Of a stretch of DNA of 64,000 bases, positions 36,331-45,926 are shown in pieces. The position numbers and the translations under genes are program-made. Numbering within the stretch: the first letter of the stretch is position 1; each line of letters begins with the position of its first letter. The DNA is from Muribaculum intestinale. Lineage in GTDB: Bacteria > Bacteroidota > Bacteroidia > Bacteroidales > Muribaculaceae. The stretch is from positions 1,302,001 through 1,366,000 of the forward strand of contig NZ_CP021421.1 of NCBI RefSeq assembly GCF_002201515.1, in the 5' to 3' direction. Under the pieces are notes generated by a model. That model was not told the DNA's origin. It did no database searches and saw only the letters and a list, made by a program, of their open reading frames with translations.

Positions 36331-37362
36331 CTATGAGAACAGCGACATTGCATCGGTGTCCGGACTGATGCCAAGATGCGTGTATGCAAGCATCGTCACC
36401 TCTCTGCCCCGCGGCGTGCGCTTTATAAAACCCTCTTTGATGAGGAACGGCTCATACACCTCCTCGACAGTGCCGGCATCTTCGCCGAGCGCCGTGGCAA
36501 TAGTCGTGAGGCCGACAGGGCCGCCGCGAAACTTGTGTATGATAGTCGTAAGTATCTTGTTGTCAATCTCGTCGAGACCGTATCGGTCGATATTTAATGC
36601 CTCCAGAGCATAACGGGCTATTTCAGGGTCGATGATACCGCGCCCTTTTACCTGCGCGAAATCGCGCACACGGCGCAACAGACGGTTGGCCACACGTGGT
36701 GTGCCGCGGCTGCGCAGCGCTATCTCATGGGCTGCCTCGGCCGTACACTTGACTCCGAGAAGTCCGGCCGAGCGCAACACTATACGCTCAAGTACTTCGT
36801 GGTCGTAGTACTCCAGATGGCAGTTTATGCCGAAGCGCGCACGCAGCGGCGATGTGAGCAGACCACTGCGGGTAGTGGCACCGATAAGTGTAAAAGGAGC
36901 AAGAGTAAGCTGCACCGTGCGAGCACCCGGCCCTTTGTCAATCATTATATCTATACGGTAATCCTCCATAGCCGAGTACAGATACTCCTCGACCACGGGG
37001 CTCAGACGGTGTATCTCGTCGATAAAGAGCACATCGTTTTCCTCAAGCGAGGTAAGCAGGCCGGCAAGATCGCCCGGTTTGTCGAGCACCGGGCCCGAAG
37101 TTATCTTGAATCCGACACCAAGCTCGTTGGCGATAATCTGCGACAGTGTTGTCTTGCCAAGGCCAGGAGGGCCGTGCAGGAGCACATGGTCAAGCGATTC
37201 GCCACGCATCTTGGCGGCGGCGACAAACACGCGGAGATTCTCCACGATTTTCTCCTGACCACTGAAAGCGCTGAACCCCGAGGGGCGCAGCGCACGTTCG
37301 ATATCATTTTCCGTACGGTCGGACGAGAGCGATGAGTCACGTATGTCGAAGTCGTTGTCCAT
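36331..37362 (-). CDS. ruvB: Holliday junction branch-migration helicase
   Basis: The 343-residue AAA+ ATPase has Walker [11 protein letters not shown] (about 65-74), Walker [10 protein letters not shown], sensor/arginine-finger region [18 protein letters not shown], and a C-terminal winged helix ending [15 protein letters not shown]. With RuvA it drives branch migration at Holliday junctions in recombination repair. ruvA and ruvC are not in the window. It starts 7 nt after the GT9 gene ends. Confidence 0.97.
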   Translation of the reverse strand: MDNDFDIRDSSLSSDRTENDIERALRPSGFSAFSGQEKIVENLRVFVAAAKMRGESLDHVLLHGPPGLGKTTLSQIIANELGVGFKITSGPVLDKPGDLAGLLTSLEENDVLFIDEIHRLSPVVEEYLYSAMEDYRIDIMIDKGPGARTVQLTLAPFTLIGATTRSGLLTSPLRARFGINCHLEYYDHEVLERIVLRSAGLLGVKCTAEAAHEIALRSRGTPRVANRLLRRVRDFAQVKGRGIIDPEIARYALEALNIDRYGLDEIDNKILTTIIHKFRGGPVGLTTIATALGEDAGTVEEVYEPFLIKEGFIKRTPRGREVTMLAYTHLGISPDTDAMSLFS

Positions 37363-37369
37363 CCGGTTG

Positions 37370-38431
37370 TTATTCGATGATTGACTTTACTTTTTTGATT
37401 ATTATCTGAGGTGATATGCCGCGCAGACAGTGATAGTCGCCACGCATACACGGCTTATTGCCAAACACTGAGCAGGGACGACACGTCATAGGCAACTGTA
37501 TGATGTCGCTCTCATGCTGTCGGTATCCCTTGAATCCGCAGTATGAGTGAGTGGCTCCCCATATGCTGACAACTCTTACCCCTACCAGCGAGGCGAGATG
37601 CATGTTGGCTGAGTCCATGGAGACAATCGTGTCAAGATAGCTCAGCAACGCCATCTCAACCGTAAATCCATGCTTTTTGTCGGCAAGAGACACTACCCCG
37701 GGATATGTCTGCGCCCAGCGCCCGAGAATCTCGCGTTCATAATCGCCGCCGCCGAATAGGAATATCTTCACTCCGGGAGTGGCCGACAGTTCCTCGACCA
37801 CCTTCTCCATCAGCTCGGGCGGATATATCTTCCCTTTGTGTTTGGCAAAAGGCGCGATGCCTACCCATTTCTCATCCGGAGTTTTCGGGGGAGTAATCGA
37901 GGCGAAGAGTGCCGTATCGGCCGCACCGTCGTAGATACTTACAAAGGGCTCTTCCATCGAAAACCCGAAGCGATAGAATACCTCGCGGTAACGGGCACGC
38001 GAGGAGATGAGCGGGAGCATCACCTTGTTGCGCGGACGTGTCAGAGCGCGCTTATGCATACGCCCCTTCCTTATCATGTGCACAGTGACTCCGCGCAACA
38101 GCCCCGACATGGATATCATATAGCTGCGAAGCACCCCGTGGAGATCGGCCACCGCATCTATACCATACTCCTTCTTCAGCTTTGCGAACAGACGCCACAG
38201 AGCGTAGGCATGAGGATATTCGGCTTTGAAATCAATGCCGAGCACAACCAGATTGGCAGGCGGATTGATAAAGAGCGACGCCTGCGACTTCTTGGTCAGA
38301 AATATGAACCGGGTAGCAGGATTGCTGCGACACACGGAGTAGACCACCGGAATGGTCATGGCTACATCTCCGAGAGCGGAGAAGCGCATCACCAGCACAT
38401 TGCGGGGAAGTTCCTTTTTATTTTTTGGCAT
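37370..38431 (-). CDS. Glycosyltransferase family 9 (heptosyltransferase-like)
   Basis: The 353-residue GT-B protein begins [21 protein letters not shown], the family 9 N-terminal motif. The donor site is [26 protein letters not shown]. Five cysteines near the C terminus ([21 protein letters not shown]) may bind metal. It probably adds a heptose or related sugar to the LPS core or another envelope glycan. It overlaps the upstream DUF4254 gene by 14 nt. Confidence 0.88.
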   Translation of the reverse strand: MPKNKKELPRNVLVMRFSALGDVAMTIPVVYSVCRSNPATRFIFLTKKSQASLFINPPANLVVLGIDFKAEYPHAYALWRLFAKLKKEYGIDAVADLHGVLRSYMISMSGLLRGVTVHMIRKGRMHKRALTRPRNKVMLPLISSRARYREVFYRFGFSMEEPFVSIYDGAADTALFASITPPKTPDEKWVGIAPFAKHKGKIYPPELMEKVVEELSATPGVKIFLFGGGDYEREILGRWAQTYPGVVSLADKKHGFTVEMALLSYLDTIVSMDSANMHLASLVGVRVVSIWGATHSYCGFKGYRQHESDIIQLPMTCRPCSVFGNKPCMRGDYHCLRGISPQIIIKKVKSIIE

Positions 38432-39023
38432 AAAGCACAGGGTTGGTGGCCGGGTCGTTGTACATCTTCATCTGCCGGTACACCTTCATGTATTTGCGTC
38501 CGGCTTCGATGTCTGCAAGCAGCATATCGATGGCCGCCGTAAGGTCTTTTTCCTGCTCCAGGAGTATATCGAGCTTGCCGCGGCAACGGGCCACATGGGC
38601 CTCGTCGGCGTCGGTGCGTTCGGTCTCGGCATTCATATGATAGATTTTTACGGCCAGAATCGACAGACGGTCGAGGGCCCATGCCGGAGTCTCTGTGTTG
38701 ATAGTGGCATCGGGAAGAGCTGCCACGCCGGCATATTTGTCGCGGAAGTATGTGTCAATCTGCTCGACCATATCGGTACGCACCTGATTGGAGGCATCGA
38801 TACGGCGCTTCAGCACCAGTGCCTCAGCCGGATCAATAGCCGGGTCACGTATAAGATCTTCAAGATGCCATTGTACGACATCGACCCAATTTTTCGCAAA
38901 CAGCACGTGTTCAAATGTACCCTCGCCGTAAGGATTGGGGCATGGTGTGTCTACATTATCTGTCTGATGATATGCCTCTGTAGCGTCGGCGAATATCCTG
39001 AAGGCTTTCTTTGCAAGTTCCAT
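38418..39023 (-). CDS. DUF4254 protein
   Basis: With the ATG at 39023 the protein has 201 residues, the usual family size. A longer start at 39182 is excluded by the promoter at 39053-39083, which lies inside that extension. It reads AYHQTDNVDTPCPNPY, then KNWVDVVQWHLEDLIRDP and INTETPAWALDRLSIL, all family hallmarks. It is mostly helical with unknown function, and it is usually found beside LPS glycosyltransferases, as here. Confidence 0.85.
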   Translation of the reverse strand: MELAKKAFRIFADATEAYHQTDNVDTPCPNPYGEGTFEHVLFAKNWVDVVQWHLEDLIRDPAIDPAEALVLKRRIDASNQVRTDMVEQIDTYFRDKYAGVAALPDATINTETPAWALDRLSILAVKIYHMNAETERTDADEAHVARCRGKLDILLEQEKDLTAAIDMLLADIEAGRKYMKVYRQMKMYNDPATNPVLYAKK

Positions 39024-39052
39024 ATCAGCGGAAATCTTAGGGTTGTAAAACA

Positions 39053-39083
39053 CAAAGATAACATCTACATTCGAATCCTCCAA
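39053..39083 (-). promoter_or_regulatory. Promoter of the DUF4254-GT9-ruvB-flippase run
   Basis: On the minus strand, TTG (39081-39083) and TATCTTTG (39053-39060) are separated by exactly 20 nt. It predicts a start near 39046 and a leader of about 23 nt. Confidence 0.75.
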
Positions 39084-39152
39084 CTTTTTCTCCCTCCAAG
39101 AAACATCCAAGAAACTTTTCCTGCATATCGCCGGCAATTTTGAAAAATTCCG

Positions 39153-39160
39153 TATCTTTG
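39153..39160 (+). promoter_or_regulatory. -7 promoter element of the riboswitch-metE unit
   Basis: TATCTTTG matches TAnnTTTG and ends about 8 nt before the riboswitch begins. It is divergent from the promoter at 39053-39083. Confidence 0.55.
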
Positions 39161-39167
39161 CATCCGC

Positions 39168-39352
39168 ATTGGTTCGGATCATGATGTATCATTATGGCCG
39201 ATTAAAAGGGAAGCCGGTGAAAATCCGGAGCAGACCCGCTACTGTAAGTCCTATGCAACGTTGCGGCACACAAAGCCATTGACACTGCCACTATGAATCA
39301 TGGTGTTGAGAAGGCCAACCGCAACGGGGACAAGCCAGGAGACCTGCCATGC
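39168..39352 (+). ncRNA. Cobalamin (adenosylcobalamin-class) riboswitch
   Basis: The conserved core is readable in order: GGGAAGCCGGTGAAAATCCGG, then GCAGACCCGCTACTGTAA (about 39209-39247), and the B12 box AGCCAGGAGACCTGCC near 39335-39350. It lies 240 nt upstream of a B12-independent methionine synthase-like gene. Bound cobalamin should shut the gene off, since the corrinoid-dependent enzyme is then usable. A hairpin at 39431-39450 may be the expression platform. Confidence 0.93.
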
Positions 39353-39430
39353 CAATATTATTTCAACAATCTCGCGGATTAGATTTTGAAGTGAACACAG
39401 CAACCGGCCATAATCATCAGGCATTGTCAG

Positions 39431-39457
39431 GGAGTCTGAAACGCGACTCCGCCTTTT
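39431..39457 (+). terminator. Possible riboswitch-controlled terminator
   Basis: GGAGTC (39431-39436) pairs with GACTCC (39445-39450), followed by GCCTTTTC. It is short and the T-run is weak, so its role as the switching hairpin is an inference. Confidence 0.4.
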
Positions 39458-39592
39458 CTGTTGTCCGCCCCTCCAATGCGGGGACGGCGATGAGGCTGTC
39501 GCATATTTTATCTCCGACAATCCTCTGTTTACGGCTTCACTTCAGTTCTTTTTCACGTCACATTCAATCTCAACGTGTAAAAGTATTGACAA

Positions 39593-40672
39593 ATGCTAAG
39601 TGATTTTTTTGCTGCCTTGATGTTTGATACCATCGGCAGTTTTGCAGCACCTCAGGGCACTTCGCCCGACAAAATCGTAAAGGCTCAGATAGCCTCCGGA
39701 CTGAAGATACTCACCGACGGCCACATACACCGTAAAGAATGGGATAATTCCTTCTTCAAAGGTCTCACCGGTATGGAAGAGACTGTAATCGGGTCGGGAC
39801 ACATATATCAGGAATATCCGGCCATGACCACTCTGCTACGCCTTACGGGAAGAATCGAAGCAACAGACATACATCCGGCAATCGTGGAATTCAAGGCGCT
39901 GAGGGATATCACCCCAAAAGGCTATACAATCAAGCAGACAATGCCTGCGCCGTCGCATTTCCTGGCAAAAATTCTGGATGACAATATCTGGAAATCAATC
40001 TACAGCAATCCGGAGGAGCTATGTCGAGATATAGCACGCGCTTACAGAAAAATACTCTTGGGCCTATATTCCGAAGGATGCCGGTTCGTGCAGTTTGATG
40101 ACTGCACATGGGAGCCGATGATGTATGCTGGAGGCATTAAAAGTCTGCTACAAGGCGGAACCGATATCGAAAGATACATATCACTACTGATTGACATCAA
40201 CAATGACTCCATAGACGGACTCCCCTCCGACATGACCATTGCACACTATGTATGCCGTGGCAGCTACGACTCACCGCGCTACCGCCGGGTCGACTACAGC
40301 TTTATCGCACCGCGTCTTTTTGCGGAAAGCAACGCGGATATGTTTTACCTCGACCTCAATGTAGACTCGGATAACGACTATTCCATACTCCGGTATATGC
40401 CGGATGGTAAAAAAGTGATGCTGGGCATTGTATCGCCGTTCGATACACCGGATAATCCGTCGCAATTCATAGAAACCAATCTCAACGAGGCATCGCTATA
40501 CCGGGGCTCTACCTATCCCGGCATCTCTTTCCGATGCGGCATGAACAATCCAGCATCGCTTCTACCCTCCCCCGAAACACAATGGACTAAAGTAGATCGG
40601 CTCAACAGCATTGTGACTGAGATATTCCGGCAGCATGCAATAGTTCAGCATAATACAGAGAGCCATATGTGA
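39593..40672 (+). CDS. MetE-like B12-independent methyltransferase (YxjG/YxjH type)
   Basis: The 359-residue UROD/MetE barrel corresponds to the catalytic half of MetE without the N-terminal duplicate domain. Zinc-site features are HYVCRGSYDS (His and Cys) and SFRCGMNNPASLLPS (second Cys). The substrate region contains VQFDDCTWEP. YxjG/YxjH-type proteins are B12-independent methionine synthases or methyltransferases of uncertain methyl donor. Control by a cobalamin riboswitch supports a methionine-synthesis role. Its ATG (39593) is followed by a seven-T stretch. Confidence 0.85.
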   Translation: MLSDFFAALMFDTIGSFAAPQGTSPDKIVKAQIASGLKILTDGHIHRKEWDNSFFKGLTGMEETVIGSGHIYQEYPAMTTLLRLTGRIEATDIHPAIVEFKALRDITPKGYTIKQTMPAPSHFLAKILDDNIWKSIYSNPEELCRDIARAYRKILLGLYSEGCRFVQFDDCTWEPMMYAGGIKSLLQGGTDIERYISLLIDINNDSIDGLPSDMTIAHYVCRGSYDSPRYRRVDYSFIAPRLFAESNADMFYLDLNVDSDNDYSILRYMPDGKKVMLGIVSPFDTPDNPSQFIETNLNEASLYRGSTYPGISFRCGMNNPASLLPSPETQWTKVDRLNSIVTEIFRQHAIVQHNTESHM

Positions 40673-40696
40673 AGATATTTTTCTTTATTGTCTGCA

Positions 40697-40764
40697 ACTC
40701 CTACATGCCGCCACAAGTCCGTCGTGATGACGGATTTGTGGCGACGGAGGAGTCATAATTTTTC
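40697..40764 (+). terminator. Long hairpin terminator of the metE-like gene
   Basis: The arms 40697-40722 and 40729-40753 pair with only a few mismatches (ACTCCT at the foot, CGCCACAA and TCCGTC above). ATAATTTTTCC follows. Confidence 0.85.
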
Positions 40765-40824
40765 CTTAATAATTGTCATAAATCGCGCTATAACAACAAG
40801 ACTCTTTTCAGCGATTTATAATGA

Positions 40825-40870
40825 AGCAGCCCTGCCGCGGCATACGATACGTATACCCGGCAGGGCTGCT
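40825..40870 (-). terminator. Hairpin beyond the GH97 gene
   Basis: A perfect 13-bp stem (40825-40837 with 40858-40870) lies 22 nt past the GH97 stop on the minus strand. There is no clear T-run in that direction, so termination is likely but not proven. Confidence 0.5.
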
Positions 40871-40891
40871 CTATATAATTCAGACTAAGTT

Positions 40892-42889
40892 CTAATTTCT
40901 TACAGGGACAAGGATCACGGCCTGTCCGCCCGTCGGAGCCATCTGTATGGTCAGCGTGTCGGCTGATGTCAACGTGCGCGACGAGATAGCCAGTCGTGAC
41001 GGGTCGCCCGACTCGATGTCGTCGGCATATATGTCGGCTGTATATGTCTTGCCCTCGGGGAGGAAAGTGAGGGGAAGCTCAAGTGTACGGGCCTCGCTGT
41101 CGGTACCGGCACCAATGAAGTAGCTTTCGCCGGCACGGCGCGCCACCACTATATACCGGCCTATTTCGCCCATCAGAGCTTCCGACCAGTCGCAATCGGC
41201 ATTGAAGTCGCGGAAGAACTTGAAGCCGGGCTGACCGTCGTAATTCTCGATAAGGTCGGATGCCATCTGCAGCGGCGAGTATATAATCACCCAGTTGGCT
41301 ATCTGACGCGCAATTGTAGTCTTTATACAGCAGTCGGCATTGGGGCCGTTCCACTCCAGACGCCCCTTGTCGGCCTTGGCGCGGTTGTAGTTTATGTCAA
41401 ATATTCCGGGAGTATAGTCCATCGGACCGGAAAGCAGACGCACAAAAGGAAGTATGCACAGGTAGTCGGCACTGTTCCCCTCCGACCAAGCGTTCCATTC
41501 CATGCCGCGGGCACCCTCACGGGTCATCATATTGGGCCATGTGCGGCGTATGCCGGTCTCCTTTATAGGCTCGTGGGCATCTATCATCAGATGATATCGC
41601 GCGGCAGTCTCCACCACTTTCTGATAGTGGCGCACACCATACTGGGAGTGATGGTAATATCCACCCTTGAATCCGCCGGCATAGCCGGTCTTAACTGTGT
41701 GTATCCCGAGCGACTGATAGTAGGCGAAAGCGCTGTCGAGTACAGCCTCATATTCCGGAATATTGCCGCCTGTCTCATTGTGGGCCCAAAGTTCTATGCC
41801 ATTGGCTGCTGCATAGCGTGCTATGGAGTCGATGTCGAAGTCGGCATAGGCTTTTATATAGTCGAAATGCTGGTTACCGCCCCAGTTCTCCCAACCTTCA
41901 TTCCAGCCCTCGAAGAGTACACCCTGTATATCGTTGGCCTTGGCAAAGTCAATGTGTAGTATGGCATTGGCCGTTGTGGCACCGTGGCGCGGTCCCATGG
42001 TCCAGGTCTGTGTACCGAGATGCATACCCCACCACACTCCGATATATTTCTGCGGTTTTATCCATGATATGTCGTCAATCCGGCACGGCTCGTTGAGGTT
42101 AAGTATCATGGACGAATTGATTAGGTCGGTAGCCTTGCGGCCAATCTGTATCGTACGCCACGGGGTCGTAAACCGTGACGGGGTGACAGCCTTCACTCCG
42201 TCGGGCATAGGCGCAAGCGACGCACGCAACGTGCGAGCCGACGCAGTGTCGCGGCGGAGAGTCATCTCGGGGAAGTCATATAGTGCGGCTTCATGTATAG
42301 AGCCGAATATCCCCGAGGAGTCGGTCATAAAGGTAAACGGAGTATTGGCGTCGGGAACGCTGTCGACCGGCAGTACTCGGTAATTTTTTTCATATGAATC
42401 AAAATCGGCAGGTATCGACCATGTGGTGGCCTCCTCGGCAAATGCAAACTCGGTGAGTTCGTCCATAACCGTTATTGAGTCGCGTCCCGAGGCATCCCAC
42501 TCATAGCGGAAAGCAACACCGTCATCAAACGCACGCACGCGAAGGGTCATGGTAAGCGCAGAGTCGGCAAGTGTCATCGCCATCTCGTTGTAATGGTCTC
42601 GTATCTCTTTGTTCTCGCCCCATGGCTGATGCCACACAGTGTCGGCTTCGGCGAAAGCAAGCGACATACGGGCGTCAGGGGCAGAGACAAGGCCGTCGGC
42701 AACAAATCCCAAACCGGATGGAAGAATCAGCGGATGGCCGTCGACATCGACCCGATAGCTGAGCGAGGAATCGTTTCTGTCAAGAGTGACCGCAATACGC
42801 CCGTCGGGCGACTGCACGACCGGCACTGATTTAGAGCATCCGGCAGCGGCAATGCCAAGTACTGCTACAATAAGTATTTCGTTTCTCAT
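40892..42889 (-). CDS. GH97 alpha-glucosidase-like lipoprotein (SusB family, inverting type predicted)
   Basis: The 665-residue lipoprotein (signal MRNEILIVAVLGIAAAGCSKS) has the GH97 N-terminal sandwich (QSPDGRIAVTLDRNDSSLSY), a barrel and a C-terminal sheet domain. Barrel motifs include VLFEGWNEGWENWGG, LMIDAHEPIKETG, and GARGMEWNAW with family glutamates. At the position where retaining GH97 members have the nucleophile Asp (VKVDF), this protein reads VKTGYAGG, as in inverting SusB-type glucosidases. It is divergent from the GH13 gene at 43094, suggesting joint alpha-glucan breakdown. Confidence 0.88.
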   Translation of the reverse strand: MRNEILIVAVLGIAAAGCSKSVPVVQSPDGRIAVTLDRNDSSLSYRVDVDGHPLILPSGLGFVADGLVSAPDARMSLAFAEADTVWHQPWGENKEIRDHYNEMAMTLADSALTMTLRVRAFDDGVAFRYEWDASGRDSITVMDELTEFAFAEEATTWSIPADFDSYEKNYRVLPVDSVPDANTPFTFMTDSSGIFGSIHEAALYDFPEMTLRRDTASARTLRASLAPMPDGVKAVTPSRFTTPWRTIQIGRKATDLINSSMILNLNEPCRIDDISWIKPQKYIGVWWGMHLGTQTWTMGPRHGATTANAILHIDFAKANDIQGVLFEGWNEGWENWGGNQHFDYIKAYADFDIDSIARYAAANGIELWAHNETGGNIPEYEAVLDSAFAYYQSLGIHTVKTGYAGGFKGGYYHHSQYGVRHYQKVVETAARYHLMIDAHEPIKETGIRRTWPNMMTREGARGMEWNAWSEGNSADYLCILPFVRLLSGPMDYTPGIFDINYNRAKADKGRLEWNGPNADCCIKTTIARQIANWVIIYSPLQMASDLIENYDGQPGFKFFRDFNADCDWSEALMGEIGRYIVVARRAGESYFIGAGTDSEARTLELPLTFLPEGKTYTADIYADDIESGDPSRLAISSRTLTSADTLTIQMAPTGGQAVILVPVRN

Positions 42890-42940
42890 CGGTTATTGAT
42901 ATTGTTATTGTGATATCCGAGCATGTCTAACAGGCTCATA

Positions 42941-42970
42941 CAAAGGTACACAATAGTTTCATTCGCGCAA
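42941..42970 (-). promoter_or_regulatory. Promoter of the GH97 gene
   Basis: On the minus strand, TTG (42968-42970) is 19 nt from TACCTTTG (42941-42948). It lies back to back with the GH13 promoter at 42991-43022. Confidence 0.65.
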
Positions 42971-42990
42971 TCATCATTCGTTGCGAAAAA

Positions 42991-43022
42991 TTTGGCATTT
43001 AGACAATAATAATCTATTTTTG
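42991..43022 (+). promoter_or_regulatory. Promoter of the GH13 lipoprotein gene
   Basis: TTTG (42991-42994) and TATTTTTG (43015-43022) are separated by exactly 20 nt, a full Bacteroidetes promoter. The leader would be about 65 nt. Confidence 0.8.
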
Positions 43023-43093
43023 CGAAACAAGGCCGATGATGTGTATGACGGTATCTCACCGGCCTCCATCCAAGTCCATTCATCAAGCTATAT

Positions 43094-44539
43094 ATGGTCA
43101 TGAGAAAACTTATATTGTTTACCATTGTCGCCGGAGCGGCGGCATGTCTGGCAGCCGCATGCACCTCCCGCGGCAGTAAGAACTCAAAGGCTCATATCGC
43201 CGACAGCACGGCCACAACAGTAGTCCACCCCGAATGGTCGGAAAATGCAGTAATCTACGAGGTAAACCTGCGCCAATACACCCCGGAAGGCACTGTCGGG
43301 GCTTTTGCCCGGCATCTCCCCCGGCTTAAAGAACTCGGTGCCGACATATTATGGTTCATGCCCGTACACCCCATATCCGAAAAAGAGCGCAAGGGCACGC
43401 TCGGCAGCTACTATGCAGTGGCCGACTATAAGGCTTTCAATCCGGAATTCGGTACAATGGACGATTTCAAGGCAATGGTAAGCAAAGCCCATGAAATGGG
43501 ATTCAAAGTGATAATCGACTGGGTGCCCAACCATACCGGATGCGACAACAGATGGGTTGCGGAACATCCCGACTGGTATGTGCACGATGAAGACGGAGAA
43601 TTAGTATCGCCTTACGACTGGACCGACGTATACAAGCTCGACTACACTAACAGTGAGATGCGCAAGGCTATGTCCGATGCGATGGCATTCTGGCTGCGCG
43701 AGGCCGATATCGACGGATTCAGATGTGACGTAGCCGGAGAGGTTCCGACCGACTTTTGGGACGATACCCGCAAGCAACTCGAGACCGTGAAGCCCGATAT
43801 ATTCATGCTCGCAGAGGCAAGCAAACCCGAACTGCAAAAGAATGCCTTCGACATGGGCTACAACTGGCCGATGAAAGATCTTTTCAACGCCATAGCGGCA
43901 ACCTCAGGACAGAACACCTACAGGCGTCCCGACAGCAGCTCGGTAATCTACCCGGAGAAACACGCCATCGATATCGACACACTGCTGGCAAAGCAGTCGA
44001 TAGAGTACCCGGCAGGCACATACATGATGAATATGATTACCAACCACGACCTCAACTCGTGGGAAGGCACAGAATTCGAGCGCCTCGGCAATCTCACACG
44101 TGCGATGGCCGTGCTTACTTATACACTCCCGGGGATGCCGCTAATATACACCGGACAGGAAACCGGACTCAACCGCGCGCTGGAGTTCTTCGAAAAGGAT
44201 ATGCCGCCGACATGGACGCCTCGCAACGACTACTTCGAATTCTACCAGAAACTCAATCATCTGAAACATACACATCCCGCCCTCAGAGCCGGGTCATCCG
44301 GAGCCGATATGAAGCGCTATCCTACCGCGAGCGACGACATATATGTTTTCAGCCGCAAGGATGACGGAGGAGCCACAATATACGTATTCGCCAACCTCGG
44401 GAAGTCAGATGCCGAAGTGAAGTATACCGGCGAGGCGCCGGCTAAAGACATCACTGCGGTCAACTTCTTCACAGGCAGAACAGATGAATTCCCGACAACA
44501 CTCAGTCCCGGGGAATATCACATATATGTATCGCGATAA
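43094..44539 (+). CDS. GH13 alpha-amylase-family lipoprotein
   Basis: The 481-residue lipoprotein (lipobox near CLAAACTS; an ATG at 43100 is an alternative start) has a minimal GH13 barrel. Region I is DWVPNHTG. The nucleophile is Asp212 (GFRCDVAGE), the acid/base Glu241 (FMLAEASKP), and the third Asp is Asp319 (ITNHDLNSWEG). It belongs with small periplasmic or surface amylases/cyclomaltodextrinases that act on malto-oligosaccharides. It shares a divergent promoter region with GH97. Confidence 0.92.
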   Translation: MVMRKLILFTIVAGAAACLAAACTSRGSKNSKAHIADSTATTVVHPEWSENAVIYEVNLRQYTPEGTVGAFARHLPRLKELGADILWFMPVHPISEKERKGTLGSYYAVADYKAFNPEFGTMDDFKAMVSKAHEMGFKVIIDWVPNHTGCDNRWVAEHPDWYVHDEDGELVSPYDWTDVYKLDYTNSEMRKAMSDAMAFWLREADIDGFRCDVAGEVPTDFWDDTRKQLETVKPDIFMLAEASKPELQKNAFDMGYNWPMKDLFNAIAATSGQNTYRRPDSSSVIYPEKHAIDIDTLLAKQSIEYPAGTYMMNMITNHDLNSWEGTEFERLGNLTRAMAVLTYTLPGMPLIYTGQETGLNRALEFFEKDMPPTWTPRNDYFEFYQKLNHLKHTHPALRAGSSGADMKRYPTASDDIYVFSRKDDGGATIYVFANLGKSDAEVKYTGEAPAKDITAVNFFTGRTDEFPTTLSPGEYHIYVSR

Positions 44540-44671
44540 TATTGCGGAAAAATCATAACGCGGATACCCACTCTTTGCTGCGGATTCACTATCTTTGAGG
44601 GCACAATCCTAACCCTGAAACGCATGTATGGCGGCGCTCTGTGCTGAAACACACATGCATCAAAGATAACC

Positions 44672-45295
44672 ATGGACCGCAAAGGCAAACTATATTTCCG
44701 ATACGGCACGATGGGCTCGGCCAAAACAGCCCTGCTCCTTACTCAGGCATACAACTTCGAAGAGCGAAAGATGACCTACGTATGCATGAAGCCCGTAGTC
44801 GACACCCGCGAGAAAGACAATGTGATACGATCACGTATCGGCATAGAGCGTAAATGCAGCTGGATATATGCCGATACCGACTTGTATGTGATGATTCGCG
44901 ACCTGTTCGGACAGGCCGGAGCTGTAATCGACTGGATACTTATCGATGAAGCACAGTTCCTGTCGGCCGATCAGGTCGACCAGCTCGCGCGCGTAGTCGA
45001 CGATTATGGAAGCAACGTGATATGCTACGGACTCCGCACGGACTTCCGCACCCACCTATTCGAAGGCTCGCGACGCCTGTTTGAAATCGCCGACTCTATC
45101 GACGAGATAAAGAGCACATGCTCCTGCGGACGCAAGACAATAGTAAACGCGCGCATAGACTCCAACGGCGACTTCGTGACAGAAGGCCAACAACTCGAAA
45201 TCGGAGGTGACGACCGATACATAGCGGTATGCCGCAAGTGCTGGCGCAACAACCGTATCGAACAGGCCGCACGCCATGCGTTGCCTCTTCTATGA
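44672..45295 (+). CDS. tdk: Thymidine kinase (type II)
   Basis: The 207-residue protein phosphorylates thymidine for nucleotide salvage. The P-loop is GTMGSAKTALLL, with Ala replacing the more usual Gly before Lys. The DEAQFL motif supplies the catalytic Glu. Zinc-binding cysteines are present as STCSCGRK and CRKCWRN. A -7-like TATCTTTG lies at 44590-44597. It is a single gene between GH13 and the YhcH-family gene. Confidence 0.93.
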   Translation: MDRKGKLYFRYGTMGSAKTALLLTQAYNFEERKMTYVCMKPVVDTREKDNVIRSRIGIERKCSWIYADTDLYVMIRDLFGQAGAVIDWILIDEAQFLSADQVDQLARVVDDYGSNVICYGLRTDFRTHLFEGSRRLFEIADSIDEIKSTCSCGRKTIVNARIDSNGDFVTEGQQLEIGGDDRYIAVCRKCWRNNRIEQAARHALPLL

Positions 45296-45401
45296 AACGA
45301 CATCGGCAACATATCAACACACCGATTTTAAACCATAGCACTATCCTCGAGTCAACCCTATATATGACTGAATTGTTTTAATCAAATAATACCCTCTGAC
45401 A

Positions 45402-45860
45402 ATGGTAATAGGAAATCTTACCGATACATTCCGCTACGACACCCTGTCGCCGGCTATCGCCGACGCTCTTGCATGGGTAAAGGCCAATATCGGAATGCCC
45501 GGCTTTGAAGCCGGAAAGAAAACAGTTCTTGCCGACGGCGACATTGTGGTCAACTGCCAGGAAGTAGACCTGAAACCGGCCGAAAAGGCCCTGATGGAAG
45601 CCCATCGCGACTGGATTGATATCCAGGTATCAATCGACACACCCGAACTTATGGGTTGGTCGCCACTGTCGGCCTGTCATGACACCGTACAAGAATATGA
45701 CAGCGAAAATGACTGCCTCCTTGTCGCCGACAAACCGCAATGTCTTGTGCCGATGCTACCGGGACAGTTCATGATATTATATCCCGAGGATGCCCACGCC
45801 CCGAATATCGGCGAGGGACGCCACCGCAAGTATGTAGTGAAAGTGCGGGTAGGCAAATAA
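45402..45860 (+). CDS. YhcH/YjgK/YiaL family protein (putative sugar anomerase)
   Basis: The 152-residue cupin-like protein carries GWSPLSACHDTVQEYDSENDC and PGQFMILYPEDAHAPNIGEG, the family metal-site and closing motifs, ending RKYVVKVRV. One family member (E. coli NanM-partner YhcH) acts on N-acetylneuraminate; here no sialic-acid gene is adjacent, so the substrate is open. It stands between tdk and a DUF3108 gene. Confidence 0.88.
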   Translation: MVIGNLTDTFRYDTLSPAIADALAWVKANIGMPGFEAGKKTVLADGDIVVNCQEVDLKPAEKALMEAHRDWIDIQVSIDTPELMGWSPLSACHDTVQEYDSENDCLLVADKPQCLVPMLPGQFMILYPEDAHAPNIGEGRHRKYVVKVRVGK

Positions 45861-45926
45861 CTCGATTCTTACTCATCAATGTATGCGCCGGCTTCTGCCG
45901 GTGCATACAAAACACATTCAGACCTC

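Noticed and set aside
38352..39143. 263-codon plus-strand frame over the DUF4254 gene
   Set aside because: It spans the minus-strand promoter and coding region of DUF4254 and resembles no family.
39349..39603. 84-codon open frame between the riboswitch and the MetE-like gene
   Set aside because: It begins inside the B12 box, overlaps the metE start, and its composition looks like a frame shadow of structured RNA; no family resemblance.
40688..40888. 66-codon frame after the MetE-like gene
   Set aside because: It lies across two strong hairpins that act as terminators.
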